A stretch of 64,000 nt of DNA from Desulfoglaeba alkanexedens ALDC (GCF_005377625.1 NZ_CP040098.1:3285001-3349000), one strand, 5' to 3'. Counted from the stretch's first letter, positions 18,594-27,411 are shown. Notes: a model not told the origin generated them from the sequence alone. A program made the numbers and translations.

Positions 18594-18605
18594 GACATTC
18601 CCCCC

Positions 18606-19361
18606 TTATTGAAAATCGGGACGGGCGGCGCTGCGCCGGGCCGCGAGCAGGCAGAGCCCCAACCATGCGGCGACGAGGAACAGCCGTGCCGTCTGGACTG
18701 AAAACGGCTCACTGTCGATGATGACGCTGTCGAAGGTGTTGAGGGCTCCGGCGAACGGATTGACGGCGTCCAGGGCGCGGCCGATGACGCTGCCGCGCAG
18801 GCCCGGTCCGATCAAAAGCGGACTTGCGGACAGCATCAGCAAGGTGACCGTGGTGAGCAGCGATGTCATGACGCTGCCCGTTCGGGCCGACAGCGCCATG
18901 GCCAGGTAGCCGAATCCGAGCACCACCGGGGTGCCGAAAAGCGCCAGGTAGAACAGGGCCGGGCCGAGATTCTGGCCGCTTGCGCCCACGGCCCAAAGAT
19001 AGGGGACACTGGTCACGAACATGACTCCCCAGGCGGTCAGCAGGCCCAATATCTTTCCGGCCAGCAAGGCGTCAGGAGCAACGGGCGCGCACAGCAAGGG
19101 CACCAGAGTGCCACGCTCCTTTTCCCCGGCGTAAGCGTCGCTTCCCAAAATCGCCGCCAGCAGCGCTCCGGCCGCCATGACCGTTCCGGCCATCATATAG
19201 ACGACCTGGGCGTTGTCGAGCAGACTGAGCTCGGTGTTGCTCACCAGGAGCAGGCTGAACGCCGACAGCAGGCCGCTGAAGGTCAGCAACCATACCATAC
19301 CTCTTTGACTGCGCAGCATCTGTGCACTTTCCTTACGGGCAATGATCAACGTCGTGTTCAT
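18606..19361 (-). CDS. ABC-2 type transporter permease
   Basis: About 251 residues with six hydrophobic segments. The N terminus reads MNTTLIIARKESAQMLRSQR, the usual cytoplasmic entry helix of ABC-2 permeases, and YAGEKERGTLVPLL after the second segment is the classic ABC-2 signature. The start overlaps the ATPase stop: two ATG codons run ATGATG over the TGA, with GGAGG upstream; the second has the better spacing. It pairs with the ATPase to make an exporter. Confidence 0.9.
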   Translation of the reverse strand: MNTTLIIARKESAQMLRSQRGMVWLLTFSGLLSAFSLLLVSNTELSLLDNAQVVYMMAGTVMAAGALLAAILGSDAYAGEKERGTLVPLLCAPVAPDALLAGKILGLLTAWGVMFVTSVPYLWAVGASGQNLGPALFYLALFGTPVVLGFGYLAMALSARTGSVMTSLLTTVTLLMLSASPLLIGPGLRGSVIGRALDAVNPFAGALNTFDSVIIDSEPFSVQTARLFLVAAWLGLCLLAARRSAARPDFQ

Positions 19362-20293
19362 CATGCCACCTCCTGCGTCTGATGTAGCTCCTGGCCGGTA
19401 TGACTCATGTAAAGCTCCTCCATACTCGACGCCTCGGAACGAATTTCCAAAATTTTCCAGCCGCGCCGCCACAGCTCACCCCAAAGCGGGGATGGCCCTT
19501 CGGACGGCTTGACTTGGACCTGAACGCGCCACCAGCCGCCTTCGTGGCCCAATACGGTCATCCCGGCCGGAAGGTTACCGGTGTCCGGTTCGGTTTCCAG
19601 ACGCAGACGGTATTGTTGACCGCCCCCCTGTTCCGCCAGCAGATCGGCAATCGAACCTTCGAGCCGGGTGCGGCCGTTGTCGATGATCCCGATCCGGTTG
19701 CACAAACGGTCCACATCGTCCAACAGGTGGGTACACAACAGCACTCCAGCCTTTCCATCGGAGGCGAATTCCACCAGCAGGTCGTGAATCTCGCGCCTGC
19801 CCTTGGGGTCGAGCCCGTTGGTGGGCTCGTCCAGAATCAGCAATTTGGGGTGCGGCGTTAAGGCCCGTGCCACGGCCAGGCGCTGCTTCATTCCTCGCGA
19901 ATAGGTCCCGATAGGGCGGTGCGCTTCCGCCCCAAGTCCTACTTTTTCCAACATTTTTGCCACATCTTTTTCGGTGGGGGCAAAATCGTAGAGCCGTCCG
20001 TACCATTTGAGATAGTCGGGGGCGGTCATCCAGTCGTAAAACCCCGCCTTTTCCGGCATCACCCCCACCGAACGGCGGATGGAAACGGCGTCGTCCGCCG
20101 GGTTGCCACCCAGAACGCCGATACGTCCACTTTCGAAAACGCGGAGGCCCAAAAGGGCAAAAATAGTGGTGGACTTACCGGCCCCGTTCGGCCCCAGCAG
20201 ACCATACGTGTCACCGGGACGCAGATGCATATCAACGCCCTTGAGGATTTGCTTTCCTTCGATACTTAACCGAAGGTTCTCGATATTGATCAT
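19361..20293 (-). CDS. ABC transporter ATP-binding protein
   Basis: A 310-residue ATPase with Walker A GPNGAGKST (about residues 35-43), Q-loop region VGVMPEKAGFYDW, signature YSRGMKQR, Walker B LLILDEPTNGLDP and the switch His in LLCTHLLDDV. The C-terminal 90 residues form an extra domain seen in exporters of the CcmA/NatA type. It is the first gene after the PepSY gene on the same strand, with a long hairpin between them (20346-20388). The operon order is ATPase, permease, NEW3-like, DedA, MFS. Confidence 0.94.
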   Translation of the reverse strand: MINIENLRLSIEGKQILKGVDMHLRPGDTYGLLGPNGAGKSTTIFALLGLRVFESGRIGVLGGNPADDAVSIRRSVGVMPEKAGFYDWMTAPDYLKWYGRLYDFAPTEKDVAKMLEKVGLGAEAHRPIGTYSRGMKQRLAVARALTPHPKLLILDEPTNGLDPKGRREIHDLLVEFASDGKAGVLLCTHLLDDVDRLCNRIGIIDNGRTRLEGSIADLLAEQGGGQQYRLRLETEPDTGNLPAGMTVLGHEGGWWRVQVQVKPSEGPSPLWGELWRRGWKILEIRSEASSMEELYMSHTGQELHQTQEVA

Positions 20294-20345
20294 GGTGTAA
20301 GCCTCGCACTAAGAAATTAACACGACATTGCCGCCGTTGATAACA

Positions 20346-20388
20346 GCGCGCCCTGAACCAGTTTGACAAGTCCGCGTTCAGGGCGCGC
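20346..20388 (-). terminator. Long GC-rich hairpin between PepSY gene 2 and the ABC operon
   Basis: GCGCGCCCTGAAC (20346-20358) pairs perfectly with GTTCAGGGCGCGC (20376-20388) around 17 bases. It begins 11 bases after the PepSY stop on the minus strand. There is no U run, so it may be a partial terminator that lets a fraction of transcripts reach the ABC operon. Confidence 0.5.
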
Positions 20389-20398
20389 CGGTTGGGTA

Positions 20399-20800
20399 TT
20401 AATCCTCACGGTCCTGGTCATTGTCTTCGCCGGATTCGCGATCCTCGTCGTCCGCTTTGTCCTTTTCCATGGCCAGCACCTTCCCGGTACCGGCATCCAC
20501 CTTCACATCCACGACGGACTTGTCGGCGGACACCACCTTGATCCCATACACCAGAAAGCCGTTTTCATCCTCCAGTTCCGTCTTCAAGATTTGGCCCTGG
20601 ACCGAGGCCAAGGCTTTCTGAACGGCCTGATCCATCGAGATCTTGGCCATCGAGGGGAACTCCGCCTCGGACTGCTTTTCGATCCGGATGGTGCCATTCT
20701 TGACTTCGGTACCGTCCGTATCGGCGAAACTTGCGCCGGCGACGGCAAAACCGATGGCCAAAGCTCCGCTTCCAATGACCGCAATCCATTTGCCTTTCAT
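20399..20800 (-). CDS. Secreted acidic PepSY-domain protein 2
   Basis: A 133-residue homologue of the protein at 14996-15409. ATG at 20800 is chosen because a signal peptide begins there (MKGKWIAVIGSGALA, cut near SFA-D) and GAGG lies upstream; the frame is open to 20899 without family sense. The PepSY domain (about 50-108) has MDQAVQKALASVQGQ, DENGFLVYGIKVV and VDAGTGKVLAMEK. The tail is acidic and ends QDRED, like QERED in protein 1. The two share the core order NGFLVY..VV.AD..VVDV.VDAG.G.VLA. Confidence 0.86.
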   Translation of the reverse strand: MKGKWIAVIGSGALAIGFAVAGASFADTDGTEVKNGTIRIEKQSEAEFPSMAKISMDQAVQKALASVQGQILKTELEDENGFLVYGIKVVSADKSVVDVKVDAGTGKVLAMEKDKADDEDRESGEDNDQDRED

Positions 20801-20883
20801 GATGATACCTCGTCTTCTTCGGGTTATTCCGGCAGCGCATCGGCAAGACGACCCGTGTCTTGTCCCCACCGGGTTGACGCCAC

Positions 20884-20914
20884 TGTAAACCCTCATCATG
20901 AAGAGAGCATGAAC
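20884..20914 (-). promoter_or_regulatory. PmrA-like direct-repeat box and -10 before PepSY gene 2
   Basis: On the minus strand GTTCAT-N5-CTTCAT (20914-20909 and 20903-20898) is followed 8 bases later by TTTACA (20889-20884). The bases after the box (GATGAGGG) also match those after the box of PepSY gene 1 (GGTGAGGGG). Confidence 0.65.
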
Positions 20915-20952
20915 CGAAGCGTATTGTTACCAGGTGCCGGAGGGAATCGGAG

Positions 20953-21066
20953 TTTGATCCCGGTGCCGAGGCCTTGTGGACCCGGGCCGTTAAACAGGGC
21001 TTTAAAGGCAGTGAATCCATGGTGCGCCGGTATGTGAGGCTGGCCAAGATGCAGCTTGGCTCATCT
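20953..21066 (+). pseudogene. Fragment of an ISL3-like transposase
   Basis: The frame reads FDPGAEALWTRAVKQGFKGS and then ESMVRRYVRLAKMQL. The pattern of a Trp before a helix, GFKGS, then VRRYVR is typical of the region of ISL3-family transposases after the DDE start. No start, end or terminal repeat is seen, so it is a remnant. Confidence 0.5.
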
Positions 21067-21560
21067 TTGACCGTTGCAAAAAAGTATATCTGTAATGTCA
21101 ATCACATACGACCCCGTTGGAAGTTTTTGGCACTACACTCCCTTCCGTCTAGGGGAGTACCCGGATGGTGGGAGGGATGGCAACTCCCACGGCCCTGAAG
21201 ACGCTGCTGCACGTGCCCAGACACGGGGACCGCAGAGCGAAGCGCTTGCCGTTCTCCTCGATGACGATTTCCTGGAGCTCGAACCGCTTTTTCTTATGCG
21301 GACCGATGCGCGCCTGTAAATCGCTTTCCCCGTGTCGTTCCGAACAGCGGCCCCTTCCCGCGTCATTCCAAACGACCGGATGCTCTTCCGCCGTCTCGTT
21401 CCGATGAACCTGGATTCCCCGGATCGACTCCGGGGCAGTCTTTGGTCAAGCCCGGAATGACGGCCAAAAGCCGGACGCATCCGGTTTGCCTCAGCACCTC
21501 GATGATGTGGGTTTAATTCAAAAGGCATCGGCAACCTGGGCCATCGCTTCTAATCCGCAA
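21067..21560. other. Degenerate stretch with dispersed-repeat sequence
   Basis: No intact gene. A minus-strand frame at about 21165-21310 ends RAVGVAIPPTIRVLP and may be the tail of another transposase, which I cannot name. From about 21330 to 21480 the DNA has repeated CGTCGTTCCGAA / GGAATGACGG motifs typical of dispersed bacterial repeats. Confidence 0.4.
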
Positions 21561-21562
21561 GT

Positions 21563-21596
21563 CTTAATGTTTTCTTCATAAAACAAATCCTAGAGT
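21563..21596 (+). promoter_or_regulatory. PmrA-like box and -10 upstream of the polysaccharide cluster
   Basis: CTTAAT-N5-CTTCAT (21563-21568 and 21574-21579) is followed 11 bases later by TAGAGT (21591-21596). Its first half-site is the exact PmrA consensus half-site CTTAAT. The next gene starts at 21760; the AT-rich leader contains a possible 18-codon frame (21632-21688) and a small hairpin TCGGTT/AACCGA. Confidence 0.6.
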
Positions 21597-21759
21597 GCTT
21601 CATTAACGATTTTTTAATCGAGGTGAAAGCCATGCTGGGGAAAGTCATGCATGCACAGATTTCGGTTATCACAAACCGATTTAATTGATCATTTTTCGAT
21701 TATGACAATCAAACATCCTGTTTTTACTAAAAAGCAACTGTTCAAGGTAAGGCATTCGG

Positions 21760-22950
21760 ATGCGCATTGGCTTTCTTTTAAACCATGACCAAATTCATCA
21801 GGTCGCCCACAGCCTTCCTATCGCCATCGCGCTGGCCGATGGTGGTTTTACCGGGGAGATCATTGTCGCCACCACGACGGAGCGGATGAAGCGGGAGTGT
21901 TTGCGCCTGGGCGGGGACCGAATCGGGCGCAGCATCCAGTATGTGACATTGGAACTGAAGAGCAAGTCCAAGATCCTTTCCCACTTGCTGGAAATCGCCA
22001 TGCCTGCCCGCAAGTTGCTGATCTATGGCGACAATCTGGATTTCTTCCGCAGCTTGGACATTATGGTCGTAGCGGAGAAAACCTCCCTGGTTCTGAAGAA
22101 GCTCTATGGGCTGAAGGATCTGAAAATCGTCCATACGCGCCACGGAGCCGGGGATCGTGCCATCGGTTTTGATAAGGCGAGCGCCGGTTTCGATCATGTG
22201 CTGTGCTCAGGGCCCAAAATCAAGGAGCGGCTGATCACGGAGGCGGGTGTGCCGGCGGAGCGTATCAGCATTGTCGGCTACCCGAAATTCGATATGCTCA
22301 ATCCCAGCGTCATGCGGTTTCCGGCGCGGAACGGCAAGCCTGTCGTGCTGTATAATCCCCATTGTTCTCCCCATCTGTCCTCCTGGTTCAAACATGGGCG
22401 GCAGGTGCTGGATTTCTTCATCGAGAACGAGGATTACGAGCTCATCTTCGCCCCGCATGTCATGCTGTTCGAACGTAGCTTCGTACTCACCATCGACAAG
22501 CTGCGCCTCAACCGGAGGGGCCATATCGATGTGCGGTACCTGAAGGCCCCGAACATTCGTATCGATTTGGGCAGCCGTGCCTGCACGGATATGAGTTACA
22601 CGCTGATGGCCGATCTCTACCTGGGGGATGTCAGCAGCCAGGTCTATGAATTCCTGCTGCGGCCGCGTCCCTGTCTGTTCCTGAACAGCCAGGGTGTAGA
22701 CTGGCGCAATGATCCCAACTACACGCAGTGGCAGGCGGGCCCTGTCATTGATAATCCGGCACAATTGGCCACGGGCCTGAAGCGCGCCTTCGAAAGTCAT
22801 ACGGGAGAATATCTTGCAGTACAGCAGCAGATGTTCGCCCGGAGTTTTGATCTGGATGATCGCCCCTCCTCCAGGCGGGCGGCTGAGGTTCTGATGCGGC
22901 TGACCGACCAGACAGCGGGCAGGGTTGGATCATCCAGAGCTACCGGATAA
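21760..22950 (+). CDS. CDP-glycerol glycerophosphotransferase-like / GT-B glycosyltransferase
   Basis: A 396-residue cytoplasmic protein with GT-B-like features: HTRHGAGDRAIGFD (about residues 127-140), VLCSGPKIKERLI, the motif GYPKFDMLNP, VLYNPHCSPHLSSW and a C-terminal DLYLGDVSSQVYEFLLRPRP. The GYPKFD and DVSS..YEF elements resemble CDP-glycerol:polyglycerophosphate transferases (TagF/TarF type) that build phosphodiester-linked polymers. It has AAGGTAAGG as ribosome-binding site. It opens a surface-polysaccharide cluster and lies behind a PmrA-like box. The family is likely; the donor is uncertain. Confidence 0.65.
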   Translation: MRIGFLLNHDQIHQVAHSLPIAIALADGGFTGEIIVATTTERMKRECLRLGGDRIGRSIQYVTLELKSKSKILSHLLEIAMPARKLLIYGDNLDFFRSLDIMVVAEKTSLVLKKLYGLKDLKIVHTRHGAGDRAIGFDKASAGFDHVLCSGPKIKERLITEAGVPAERISIVGYPKFDMLNPSVMRFPARNGKPVVLYNPHCSPHLSSWFKHGRQVLDFFIENEDYELIFAPHVMLFERSFVLTIDKLRLNRRGHIDVRYLKAPNIRIDLGSRACTDMSYTLMADLYLGDVSSQVYEFLLRPRPCLFLNSQGVDWRNDPNYTQWQAGPVIDNPAQLATGLKRAFESHTGEYLAVQQQMFARSFDLDDRPSSRRAAEVLMRLTDQTAGRVGSSRATG

Positions 22951-22958
22951 CCCTGGTT

Positions 22959-23048
22959 ATCACGATCCTGCTGCCCTTCTTCAATGAGGAAGGCTGGATC
23001 GGGGATGGCATCATCAGGATCATTGCGCGGGTCGGGCCGGCGATATAG
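22959..23048 (+). pseudogene. N-terminal fragment of a GT2 glycosyltransferase
   Basis: The frame reads ITILLPFFNEEGWIGDGIIR and stops at 23046-23048. The ILLPFFNEEGWIG start is that of family 2 glycosyltransferases; only about 30 residues remain. It sits in the gap between the glycerophosphotransferase-like gene and the flippase. Confidence 0.5.
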
Positions 23049-23134
23049 CCTGAATCGCCGGCCCCGGATGCGTTGGCCTTGATGATTTCCTGTGTCCAGA
23101 CTGGAATGCCGTCGCTCTGTGTGGGAGAGGCGAA

Positions 23135-24451
23135 TTGGACGTGAAACAGGTTGGGGCGTCGCAGGGGACGCTGCGGCGGATTTTCGGCGGGCTGGGGCTG
23201 GTACTGGGGGGCAAGGCCGGGGCGGGGCTGATCAGCCTGGCCTATCTGGTTATCGCCACCCGCGCCCTGGGCCCGCATGATTATGGCGTGCTGGTGCTGA
23301 TCCATGGTTATGTTACCACGGTCTGCGGCATCGTGGAATTTCCTGCCTGCCAGGCGGTGGTCCGCTATGGGGCGGAGGCGCGGCGTGATGAGGCCACGCA
23401 CCGGCTGGCCCGCCTGCTGCGGTTCGGAGCCCGGGTGGAACTGCTGGGCGGGCTGACCGCCATCGTGATAGCGGCACTGTGCGCCCCGCTGATCGGTCCA
23501 CGGCTGGGCTGGCCGGAAACGGCGCTCGTTTTCTCCATTCCTTACAGTCTGGCCGTGCTGGGCTCTGTGCGCTCCACCCCGGCCGGCTATCTGCAATTGA
23601 TCAACCGATTCGATCTGCTGGGGCTGCATAACCTGGTCCAGCCGCTGGTACGGCTGACCGGCGCTGCTCTGGCGGCCGTGGCCCGCTGGGGGCTGACCGG
23701 CTTTCTGGTGGCCTGGTTGCTCGCGGCGCTGGCGGAATTCGCCGTGCTCTGGGCCCTTGGCCTCTGGTTCGCACACCGCCATCTGGGACGGGATTTGCGC
23801 TATCCGGAGCCGGGCAATGCGGTAGCGGACAATCCGGGCATCTGGCGCTTCCTGCTTATCAGCAATGCCGATGTGACCTTAAGCGAACTTGCCGGCCGGG
23901 CGGTGCCGCTGATTGTCGGCTGGGTGCTGGGGCCGACAGCGGCCGGCCTGTTCTCCGTGGCGCAACGGGCCACCGTGCTGATCACCCAGCCGGCCCAGAT
24001 TCTGGGTGATACCGCCTATCCGGAAATGGCCCGCATGGTGGCCGGCGGACAGGGCGGCAGCGCCCTGCGCCACACACTGGTGCGCGTCACCGGCATCGCC
24101 CTGGCGGCCAGCCTGCCCATCATCGCCATTATCTGGTTATTCGCCCCGCAGATCGTCCGGTTGATCGCCGGGCCGGAATTTGCCGGAGCAACGGGGCTCA
24201 TGGTGGTGCTGGTACTGGCCCGCGCACTGGCCCTGGCCGGCCCACCCGCCACGGCGGCGCTGACGGCACTGGGACGGCCCGGCTGGTCCATGTCCGCCAA
24301 CCTGACCGCCAACCTGCTGTTCCTGCCCATCTTCCCGGTACTGCTGAATCTCCAGGGGCTGAATGGGGCTGGCACCCAGGCCATGGGACAGGCCGCCACC
24401 GTCAGCCTTCTGCTGTTGATCCTAACCTGGAAGCGGAGTGCGCAGATATGA
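23135..24451 (+). CDS. Polysaccharide flippase (Wzx/MATE-like, oligosaccharyl exporter)
   Basis: A 438-residue polytopic membrane protein with about 12 hydrophobic segments, starting FGGLGLVLGGKAGAGLISLA and the family motif TRALGPHDYGVLVL (about residues 43-56). It would flip lipid-linked oligosaccharide units across the inner membrane. The TTG at 23135 has GGGAGAGG upstream; GTG at 23141 is an alternative. The stop overlaps the next glycosyltransferase by four bases. A damaged second copy lies at 26588-26990, which still matches the stretch NPGIWRF. Confidence 0.85.
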   Translation: MDVKQVGASQGTLRRIFGGLGLVLGGKAGAGLISLAYLVIATRALGPHDYGVLVLIHGYVTTVCGIVEFPACQAVVRYGAEARRDEATHRLARLLRFGARVELLGGLTAIVIAALCAPLIGPRLGWPETALVFSIPYSLAVLGSVRSTPAGYLQLINRFDLLGLHNLVQPLVRLTGAALAAVARWGLTGFLVAWLLAALAEFAVLWALGLWFAHRHLGRDLRYPEPGNAVADNPGIWRFLLISNADVTLSELAGRAVPLIVGWVLGPTAAGLFSVAQRATVLITQPAQILGDTAYPEMARMVAGGQGGSALRHTLVRVTGIALAASLPIIAIIWLFAPQIVRLIAGPEFAGATGLMVVLVLARALALAGPPATAALTALGRPGWSMSANLTANLLFLPIFPVLLNLQGLNGAGTQAMGQAATVSLLLLILTWKRSAQI

Positions 24452-25548
24452 CCACCACCCTACGCATTGCCTATATCATTAATTCCGTGGAAGGCGGCGG
24501 GGCTGAGCTGGCCGTTCCCGCCCTCACCCGAGTGATGCGCGATGCCGGGGCGAGTGTGCGTGTCTTCGCCCTGACACGCCGGGATGGCCGCGCCCTGCCG
24601 CGGATGCAGGCGGCCGGGCTGGACCCGCTGGTACGCGAGGGCGGGTTGCAGGACCATTGGCAGGCATTGCGCTGGCTGCACCGGGAGGTGCGGGCCTGGG
24701 GTGCCACCCATCTCTGGACCTCGCTCAACCGCGCCAACACCATGGGTTTGCTGCTGGGGCCTTACCTGGGCCTGCCCGTCATCTGCTGGCAGCAAGCGGC
24801 TCATCTGAGACCCTGGATGCGCCGGCTGATGCGGCTGCTGCAATCACGGGCGGCGTTGTGGGTGGGGGATTCCGCCTACATCGCAGACCTGACGCGCCAA
24901 CGGCTGGCGGTGCGAAAGGATCGGCTGATGACCTGGCCGATCTTCGCCGCCGATCCTGACCAGCCTGTCTCCGCCCCCTGGCAACCGGGGCAGACCCTGC
25001 AACTGGGCAGCCTGGGCCGGCTGCATCCAGAGAAGGGCTATGAAGAATTGATCAAGGCGCTGGCCCTCTTGCGCCGGCAAGGCTTCACCCCGCCCTGTCC
25101 CATTCGGCTGACCCTGGCCGGTGAGGGCAAGGAGCGGGCAAGGCTGGCGGCCCTGGCAGCCCGGGGCGGGGTGGCGGACATTGTGCTGCCCGGCTATATT
25201 GATCGGCCGCAGCACTTCCTGTCCGGGTTGCATCTCTATCTGCAGCCATCGCATTCCGAGGGGTTCTGCATCGCGGCCCACGAAGCGATGGTGGCGGGCC
25301 TGCCCGTGCTGGCCTCCGCCGTGGGGGAAATCCAGTTCAGCATCCGCGAGGGCATTACCGGCCACACGGTGCCGCCCCGCGATGTGCCCGCGCTGGCCGA
25401 CCGGCTGGGCCGGATGCTGGCCGAACCGGGGCGGCTGCACACTATGGGCGCCGCCGCGCGAAGCCTTATCCTGGATCGTTTCTCCATCAGCCGCTTCAAC
25501 GCGGCGGGTCAGGCAATCATGCGGCGGATCAGCGCAACCGGCGCCTGA
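24448..25548 (+). CDS. Glycosyltransferase family 4 protein
   Basis: A 366-residue GT-B enzyme. The N-terminal half starts with the acceptor-side motif YIINSVEGGGAELAV. The C-terminal half has LGSLGRLHPEKGYEELIKAL and the donor-binding E-x7-E element in HSEGFCIAAHEAMVAGLPVL. It is coupled to the flippase by a four-base overlap. It transfers a nucleotide sugar to a growing lipid-linked glycan; which sugar is not visible. Its 3' end overlaps the convergent next gene by 20 bases. Confidence 0.9.
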   Translation: MTTTLRIAYIINSVEGGGAELAVPALTRVMRDAGASVRVFALTRRDGRALPRMQAAGLDPLVREGGLQDHWQALRWLHREVRAWGATHLWTSLNRANTMGLLLGPYLGLPVICWQQAAHLRPWMRRLMRLLQSRAALWVGDSAYIADLTRQRLAVRKDRLMTWPIFAADPDQPVSAPWQPGQTLQLGSLGRLHPEKGYEELIKALALLRRQGFTPPCPIRLTLAGEGKERARLAALAARGGVADIVLPGYIDRPQHFLSGLHLYLQPSHSEGFCIAAHEAMVAGLPVLASAVGEIQFSIREGITGHTVPPRDVPALADRLGRMLAEPGRLHTMGAAARSLILDRFSISRFNAAGQAIMRRISATGA

Positions 25549-26410
25549 CCTCCAGCCACAGGCCGGCCAGGGAGCGGTCGATATATTTCACATCAATCAG
25601 GGTAACACCCCCGCCGCTGCTCAGGGTGTGAAACCCCTCCCGGTAACGCCCCGCCGATGCCGGCACCGGCAGAGGTGCGCCCGCATTGGCGGCAAACCCG
25701 GTCTCGTCCAGCCGGTCGATCCATAGGGGGCGCACAGCGCCGCCATAGGTGCGGCTGCAATCCTGCGTCGGCAACATGATCCGTCCATCGATCAGGGTTG
25801 CCGTACCGCCAGGGCGGGACGATGCCATGTCGATCCGCACCGGGTTGCCCGGATGCGGGAACCAGGGGCCTGTGATACGTTCGGCCCAGGCCACATGCAG
25901 ATGACCCATCCGGGTTTCCCGCCGGTCGGCAGGGGAATAGAACAGCCACCAGCGCCCACCATGGGAAAACGGGGTGGCATCCACCGGCACCCGGTCCAGC
26001 TTGATTTCAACCTCCCGCACCCATTCATGTAGGCCGCTGCGCATCCGATAGAGATGCAGGGTGCCGGATCGGTGCGCCTCGGGCAGCATCCAGACGGCAC
26101 CATCCGCCGCGAACACGATCGGGTAGGAGAGGTGCCAGGGCTCGGCCAGACATGGTCGCCGTTCCAATACCTGGAAATCAGCCCCCAGGGATAGCAGGTC
26201 GATGGTGCCGTGCCGAGTGCGGTAATCATAGGTTTCGGCGAACAGATGCAGATGCCCGTCCTGGCGCCAGGGAAAGGGATCAGCCAGGAAGTGGAAAGGT
26301 GGCTCTTCCGGCAGCCAATGCACCGGCACGTCCGCCACCCCCTGGGCCAGCACCTGTTCGACGGGTTGGTCGATGATACCGCATCTCCAGATATCCTTGC
26401 GGTGCGGCAT
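25529..26410 (-). CDS. Beta-propeller glycan-modifying protein (GINT1 N-terminal-like)
   Basis: A 293-residue protein with WRCGIIDQPVEQ at the start and repeated blades carrying FLADPFPWRQDGHLHLFAE, HLSYPIVFAADGAVWMLPE, DATPFSHGGRWWLFYS and LPTQDCSRTYGGAV. This is the five-bladed propeller also found at the N terminus of glucosamine inositolphosphorylceramide transferases and in bacterial formyltransferase or glycosyltransferase clusters. It is predicted to be cytoplasmic and to act in glycan assembly. It faces the GT4 gene and overlaps its end. Confidence 0.7.
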   Translation of the reverse strand: MPHRKDIWRCGIIDQPVEQVLAQGVADVPVHWLPEEPPFHFLADPFPWRQDGHLHLFAETYDYRTRHGTIDLLSLGADFQVLERRPCLAEPWHLSYPIVFAADGAVWMLPEAHRSGTLHLYRMRSGLHEWVREVEIKLDRVPVDATPFSHGGRWWLFYSPADRRETRMGHLHVAWAERITGPWFPHPGNPVRIDMASSRPGGTATLIDGRIMLPTQDCSRTYGGAVRPLWIDRLDETGFAANAGAPLPVPASAGRYREGFHTLSSGGGVTLIDVKYIDRSLAGLWLEVRRRLR

Positions 26411-26587
26411 AACTCTCCCCTTCCTGAATCGGTTTTATCCGGTCCTGTGCGTGATGCGGAGACGCAATTGCTTCACCCGGTGCCAGAGGCGGCGTATGGA
26501 TGCGTTTCACCGATGATGATGTCGCGGACGCTCATGGCAGGCGATCATCGCTTGACAGCGGGAACAACATAGCATTCCATCGCCGCG

Positions 26588-26990
26588 AGAACCCTGGGCC
26601 CGGAACGGTTCGGCCAGTTCGCGCTGGTGCTGACCTATGCCCAGGCGGTGAACAATCCCGTGCAATTCAATTCCTGGCAAACCCTGATCCGCCCGGGCTG
26701 TTTTCAGGCGGGGTGATCGCCTTTCTGGTTGCCTGGGCGCTAGCCGAGCTGCTGTCCACCCTGGCGCTCTGGCTCGCCGCTGCCCACGAACTTGCGCGTC
26801 GCGATCTCGACCGCCGGCCGCGCGGTGGCTGGTTAAAGACGGTGGTACGGGAGAATCCGGGTATCTGGCGTTTCGCCTGGTTTGCCAACGCGGCGGCGAC
26901 ACTTGCGCTGGCCTGGCGCCAGGTCGGCACGCTGGCGGTGGGTATTGCGGCGAGTCCCGCCGCCGGCGGCTACCGGTCCTTAAGCCCGGC
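26588..26990 (+). pseudogene. Second flippase gene, internally deleted and frameshifted
   Basis: One frame (26588 to about 26695) reads RTLGPERFGQFALVLTYAQA and on to FNSWQTLIR. Another frame (from about 26699) reads LFSGGVIAFLVAWALAELL, then RENPGIWRFAWFANAAATLA. In the intact flippase these two parts are about 130 residues apart, so most of the middle is missing and the frames no longer join. There is no start codon. It is a relic of a second polysaccharide cluster. Confidence 0.7.
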
Positions 26991-27265
26991 CCGGCAACGC
27001 ATCAAGCACCTTCTCCTGGAGCTGATCCCGGTGGCGCTGGCCGGTATTCCGCCGCGGTGGACATCGCCGCGGTACCAACCCACTTCCGGATGCACGACAA
27101 GCTTCCCCCGGTCGCCGTGGCTGAGCGGTCAAGGTCTACCCGGAGAAAACTGGTGGATCCCGGTGGCAGGTGAAAATGCAGCTGGCGGAAGTCGAAGCGC
27201 CGGGCCATCACCCGCTGACCGCCGGCAGTCAGCTCATGAAGCCGCCGGCGGGCGGCGGCTTCAAC

Positions 27266-27349
27266 TTGAGCCAGATCGTTCAGCAGGCGCGCCCGGAGCG
27301 GATTCAAATGGATGTAGGCTGCAAGCTGCTTCAGATAGGCGTCTTCCTG
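27266..27349 (-). pseudogene. Fragment of a second RAYT transposase
   Basis: These 84 bases match 14371-14454 inside the RAYT gene with three differences, encoding the catalytic-Tyr helix region AYIHLNPLRARLLNDLAQ on the minus strand. Sequence on both sides has no relation to the RAYT gene. Confidence 0.75.
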
Positions 27350-27411
27350 TAATTAAATGATTTTAGCGGATCTCTATTTTCTAAATCATGATGCCTTCGT
27401 AAAAAATCCGA

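Noticed and set aside
21632-21688. An 18-codon frame with GAGGTG upstream in the leader of the polysaccharide cluster
   Set aside because: Too short to judge; no attenuator-like codon run, so it is mentioned only as part of the leader.
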